NCBI GenBank assembly: GCA_963920665.1
Contig: OY987267.1
Span: 15,252,001 to 15,316,000 of the forward strand
Length of the DNA stretch: 64,000 bases
Source: Straminergon stramineum
Lineage: Eukaryota > Streptophyta > Bryopsida > Hypnales > Calliergonaceae
Direction of reading: 5' to 3'
In this document: piece by piece, positions 60,100 through 64,000 of the stretch
Layout: every line of letters starts with the position of its first letter
How positions within the stretch are numbered: position 1 is the first letter of the stretch
Translations under genes and position numbers: made by a program
Notes under the pieces: model-generated
Database searches by the model: none
What the model was told of the DNA's origin: nothing
What the model saw: only the letters and a program-made list of their open reading frames with translations

Positions 60100-63000
60100 T
60101 CAACAGGCAATTCCGATACAGGACTTCTGAACATACCCATCCGGTTGATGACCTTGCTTGGAGTCATCGTGACTACTTGCTTCTCGAGGCTTCTCTTGAG
60201 TGCTTGGAATCTGATCCCGATCCCTGTCCCACCTTGACCTCTCCCTTCCTCTCCCTCCATCTCCTCTGTCCCCTGCTCCTACGTTACTAACAGCTGGTTG
60301 GGCTGATCCTGCGTTCAAAGCTCCTCCTGAACTTGAATATTGCCTCCCTACCGTTTCTCCACCCTGAAAATCTCCTAATGTGTGAGCTGAGGAGGTTCCC
60401 GACGTGAAGCTGGACCCAGATTGAGATCCAAAACCAATACCTGCAACAATCACCTCGGCATGAGCTATGCACCTCAAAGACTCATATTCTACATCAGGAA
60501 AATCTGACCTTGACAAACAAAAATTAACGAGCTGACATCTAAGAGCAAGGAAAAGACACACATTATTGGCGTTTAGGAACGAAGGTAACACTAACCAGCA
60601 GTAACTTTAGAACATTCAAGAATTTATGACGTCGTAAAGTTCAACAGAACAAGCACCAAGACACAGAAAAGAAATGACCCAACCTAAGAGCCAGAGAGGA
60701 ATTAAAACCCGGAGTAAGGTCTCATAAGCTCTGTACAAGTACTAGAAAAGAGTCGACTTCACAGCAAGACCAGTACTAAAATATCCCCATGACCCTAAAG
60801 ACGAAAATGTGACAACAATTAAAGCAAAACTACCTGCAGACACAAAGTTTCCGCGACCCCTGCCATTGACACTTGGAGGGGCACCATAAACACGCCCTTG
60901 TGGAGTACTAGCTTGAGGTGCTGTATAGGCTACAGGGTTGGCTGTATTAGCTGCAACAAAGCTATTCTTGAATCGAGCCATCATTCCGAGTTTCAGAGAA
61001 TCGGCGACAGAACCTCGCATTTGGACTTCTTCGCTTCTGTACTGGACTTTAGGCGCTCTTTCTTGGGCTGCACTGGGCGTTGTATTTGCGACATCAGCAC
61101 TATAGCCAATACCTAAACCAAAATCAACACCTCGAACGTTACGACCTCCGCCTCCACCACGCCCACCTTTACCCTGTCCTCCACCACGCCCTCTCCCTTT
61201 TCCTGCGTGTGCAGATTCGAGGGAAATGCAACTCATAAAAACGCTCGAACTTGAGGCCCAGAACAAGTTAAATCCACTGAATCAAAGAATAAAGTGCAAG
61301 TAGCCATATAAATTAATGTTGGTTAATTGCACATTTAAAATTACTTTACATCTTGCAAGAGATACGAAAATGCCCAAACTGGTAAAGAAGTTGGTCTGCT
61401 CATGATAAGGTTCAAAATAAATTACCTCCACCACCCCCGCCTCCACCTCCACCTCCACCTCCTCCCCCGCCCTTACGCCGTCCTTCACGTTGAGAACGGT
61501 AACGACCATCCTACATCACAGGGAAAGAGATGTGCCACTAAATTAGATTCGAGAGCAAGGAGCGCATTGACAGAGTTTAGAGAAGAGCTGTAAAGGTCTA
61601 GAAGACCTAGCACAAGTTCACACATACTTAATCAATTATATACTTGTCTTAGGTAGAAAAGCAATACATATTTGCAAAACGATGTGCATAATCAAGTCCT
61701 CACTCATACAGAAAAGCATATCCAAGTCCCATCAATTGAACCTCTTGCTTTGTTCAGAAGCGAAAGCAATTCAGGTATATCAGAGCGAAAATAGTAGGAA
61801 ACTGACCTTCATCGCAAGGTCCATGAGCTCTGTGGGAACATTCTGCCCTGCAGCTATGAGGCTTGTAACAAGCTCACCAGCAAATCGAGCTTCCTTCCCA
61901 GTCACAAGAGTATGAGCCACACCCTCTTTATCACCAGCTCTCCCTGTACGTCCAATTCGGTGCACATGACTGTCCATATCTCTGGCGATGTCAGCATTCA
62001 CAACCGTTTTGATAGACTTGATATCTAAACCACGGGCTGCTACATCTGTTGCCACAAGAATATGATAAATCCCACTCTTGAATTTCTGTAAAACTTCCAT
62101 TCTGGTAGCCTGGTCCTTGTCTCCATGGAGAGCGGCAACTTTAAACCCCCTCTCTAACAACTTCGCGTCAATCTCTTCCACCCTCAACTTCGTAGACGCA
62201 AATACTAAAACATCACCGTCATCAACGAAAGTTTGCAGCCTGTCCAGCAACCAAGGAATTTTCTCCGCATCGGAAGGCAGCACACTAACCACCTGAGGTT
62301 GATTCCCAAGTTGCCGTAAGTTCAAATGGAATTCGTAAAAATGTCAATATCTAGAAAGACTTTATCATGATTCTACGTGTAAATACCGTAGATCTACAGA
62401 AAATAAACATAAATAGGTGAATTCATTTTCCAGGGATCTTGTGAATTGCTCAAAATTTAAGTGTATTACACTTGTAAAATACGTTCATGATTAAGAGCAC
62501 CCACCAGGCATTGAAAATATTAGAATATACAACATATGAGCAGACACTCGGCAACAAATTAACAGAGAGAAATTGAAGAACCACTGACCTGAGTAATATC
62601 TTCATTTGCACCTCCAACTTCACCAACTGTGACCCTGATTGGATCAGTCAGAATTTCACGAGCAAGACGTTCTACTCGCTTAGGCATCGTAGCAGAGAAT
62701 AGTAACGTCTGGCGATCAGGCCTGATCTGGCCGACAATGGATCGAATCTGAGGTTCAAATCCTAAGTCAAACATACGATCAGCTTCATCAAGCACAAGAT
62801 AGGTTGCTCGCTGCATCGTCAGCGCTTTCATCTTAATCATGTCTATCAAGCGCCCGGGGGTGGCAACTACTATCTCACATCCGGCCTTCAACTCTTTGAA
62901 CTGCTCAAACTTGGACATCCCTCCATATACTCCTGAGATTCTGATACCATACACTTTCGCGAACTTTTTGGCCTCTGAGTAGATTTGTTGAGCAAGCTCA

Positions 63001-63944
63001 CGGGTCGGTGCACAAATAACTCCAATAGGACCTTCACCCTTCCCAAGCTCTGGTTGATCCATGATATGTACCATCATTGGCAGAACAAACGCTGCTGTCT
63101 TTCCTGATCCTGTCTTCGCAATTCCTATCATGTCTCGACCAGACAATACGATTGGACAAGACTGACATTGAATTGGAGTCGGCCTTTCATAACCCTGCCT
63201 TGTTATTGCATTCATCAGGGCAGAATCAAAGCCTAGGTCTTCAAAAGTCTTGACAGGTCTGGAAACGTCAAATCCTGACACTCTGATCGCGAGTGACTTG
63301 CGGTAAGATGCTACTTCCTCTTCAGTCATGCCTGCATGCAAAAGCAAAAAAATTTGTAAAACGAGATCGAGAAGGCAGTTTAGCTGTTACCACAACATTA
63401 TGAGTCGCTATTTTATCTATACGATCATATCTCGAATTACAAACCATTTTCTGCTTACGCACGTGTGAAAAATGAAATTTTCAATTGAAATTCACCGTCT
63501 GCTACGGTGAGCAAATCTATAAGCAAAACAGTTCGATTTAATGCAGAAACGTCATAGTCAACATGAAGTCAGCACCCTAGTATTTATAGTCACCAGCAAG
63601 AAATTGACAACAATACCTGAGATCGAAGTAGACTCTTCATAAAAATCCTTGATAAACCTGTCATAGTCAACGTCATTGTGATCTAACGGAGCAAGGGACT
63701 CAATTTTCTTCTTCTCCAAAGTAACAACTGCATTATCATCAGAGTCATATTCGATCTGCCCATTGTCAACTGCTTTGGCAGCCGCGTAAACCTCTTCATC
63801 ACTGTCATAGCCAGCATGCAAGGCTTCAGCAGCCAGTGACAGCCCTGCATCCCGCCGAGCCTTAAGAAAACTCTCCATTGGATCATCCTCGTTATCTTCC
63901 AGCACTTCTACAACAGCTCTGGGCTTCACGGGTGCTTTCTTTAC
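60100..63944 (-). CDS. DEAD-box RNA helicase, RH24/DDX42 type (5' part beyond window)
   Basis: Visible exons in coding order are 63944-63617, 63331-62589, 62292-61807, 61510-61426, 61202-60834 and 60440-60100, all GT..AG and in phase, giving 783 aa. The exon at 63944 opens with an acceptor, so the N-terminus lies outside. Visible residues 1-109 are the acidic DDPMESFLKAR and YDSDEEVY region typical of RH24. Helicase motifs follow in order: Q motif (GYERPTPIQ), AKTGSGKT, PTRELAQQ, TPGRL, DEAD, SAT, VFAST, ATDVAARGLD and HRIGRTGR, all intact. The C-terminus has DGRYRSQREGRRK with a run of 15 Gly, an RGG-like GKGRGRGGG stretch and a Ser/Arg/Asp-rich tail. RH24/DDX42 proteins are ATP-dependent RNA-remodelling enzymes linked to the U2 snRNP stage of splicing. 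An extra downstream exon, via the donor near the terminal GYVQ, cannot be excluded. Confidence 0.9.
61426..61510 (-). other. Poly-glycine exon of the RH24-like gene
   Basis: An 85 bp exon encodes DGRYRSQREGRRK followed by 15 consecutive Gly codons built from (GGTGGA)n-like repeats. Such a tract is prone to length change and may vary between individuals. Confidence 0.75.
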
Positions 63945-64000
63945 CTACAGAATTCAGATCAAAATTCCATTCCATTCAGTTGATCCGGAAACCAGACATT

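Overview
The window reads as nuclear DNA of a land plant. Intron-rich genes with GT..AG junctions stand as isolated GC-rich islands in AT-rich, transposon-relic DNA. The gene set is plant-specific: LEA_2 membrane proteins of the cellulose-synthase-companion type, a CYP94-type P450, an RH24-type DEAD-box helicase, and a plastid-looking GT2 glycosyltransferase. The intronless P450 and the long AT-rich spacers suggest a seed-free plant such as a moss. That placement is an inference, and I cannot name the species.

Layout. Two paralogous genes for single-pass LEA_2 proteins lie in the same orientation at 4.7-6.4 kb (344 aa) and 18.4-22.0 kb (341 aa). Each has three exons and a GC-rich leader of about 1 kb with a TATA box. 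A five-exon GT2 gene with a likely transit peptide is at 27.4-30.7 kb. A 13-exon gene for a 287-aa helical protein that I could not identify is at 39.3-43.1 kb. A single-exon CYP94-like gene lies on the minus strand at 50.5-52.2 kb. The 3' part of an RH24/DDX42-type helicase gene lies on the minus strand at 60.1-63.9 kb and runs off the right edge. Two GC-rich islands (about 12.1-13.1 and 33.4-34.0 kb) resemble promoter/leader regions but have no gene attached.

The spacers are mostly transposon relics. The most striking are at least four sequence families with ends of the form TTAA-CCCC...GGGG-TTAA (families A-D below), as expected for piggyBac-type elements and their non-autonomous derivatives. 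Family A appears as a 2.69 kb copy and a 577 bp copy that differ by one internal 2.1 kb block. Family D has two near-equal copies (960 and 967 bp) and a shortened one. Family C has a clean 953 bp copy, and family B has three clustered copies of about 220 bp. None encodes a transposase here. Other repeats are a roughly 240 bp family with TGCTA..GTGAGC-like ends (E), a roughly 210 bp family (G), a CACTA-end miniature element inside an intron, a GAGCATCTCC-end miniature element, a degenerate Ty3/gypsy gag-protease, and a P450 pseudogene fragment cut off at a family C element.

The genes do not form one pathway. The two LEA_2 genes are a dispersed tandem duplication. The others are unrelated neighbours.
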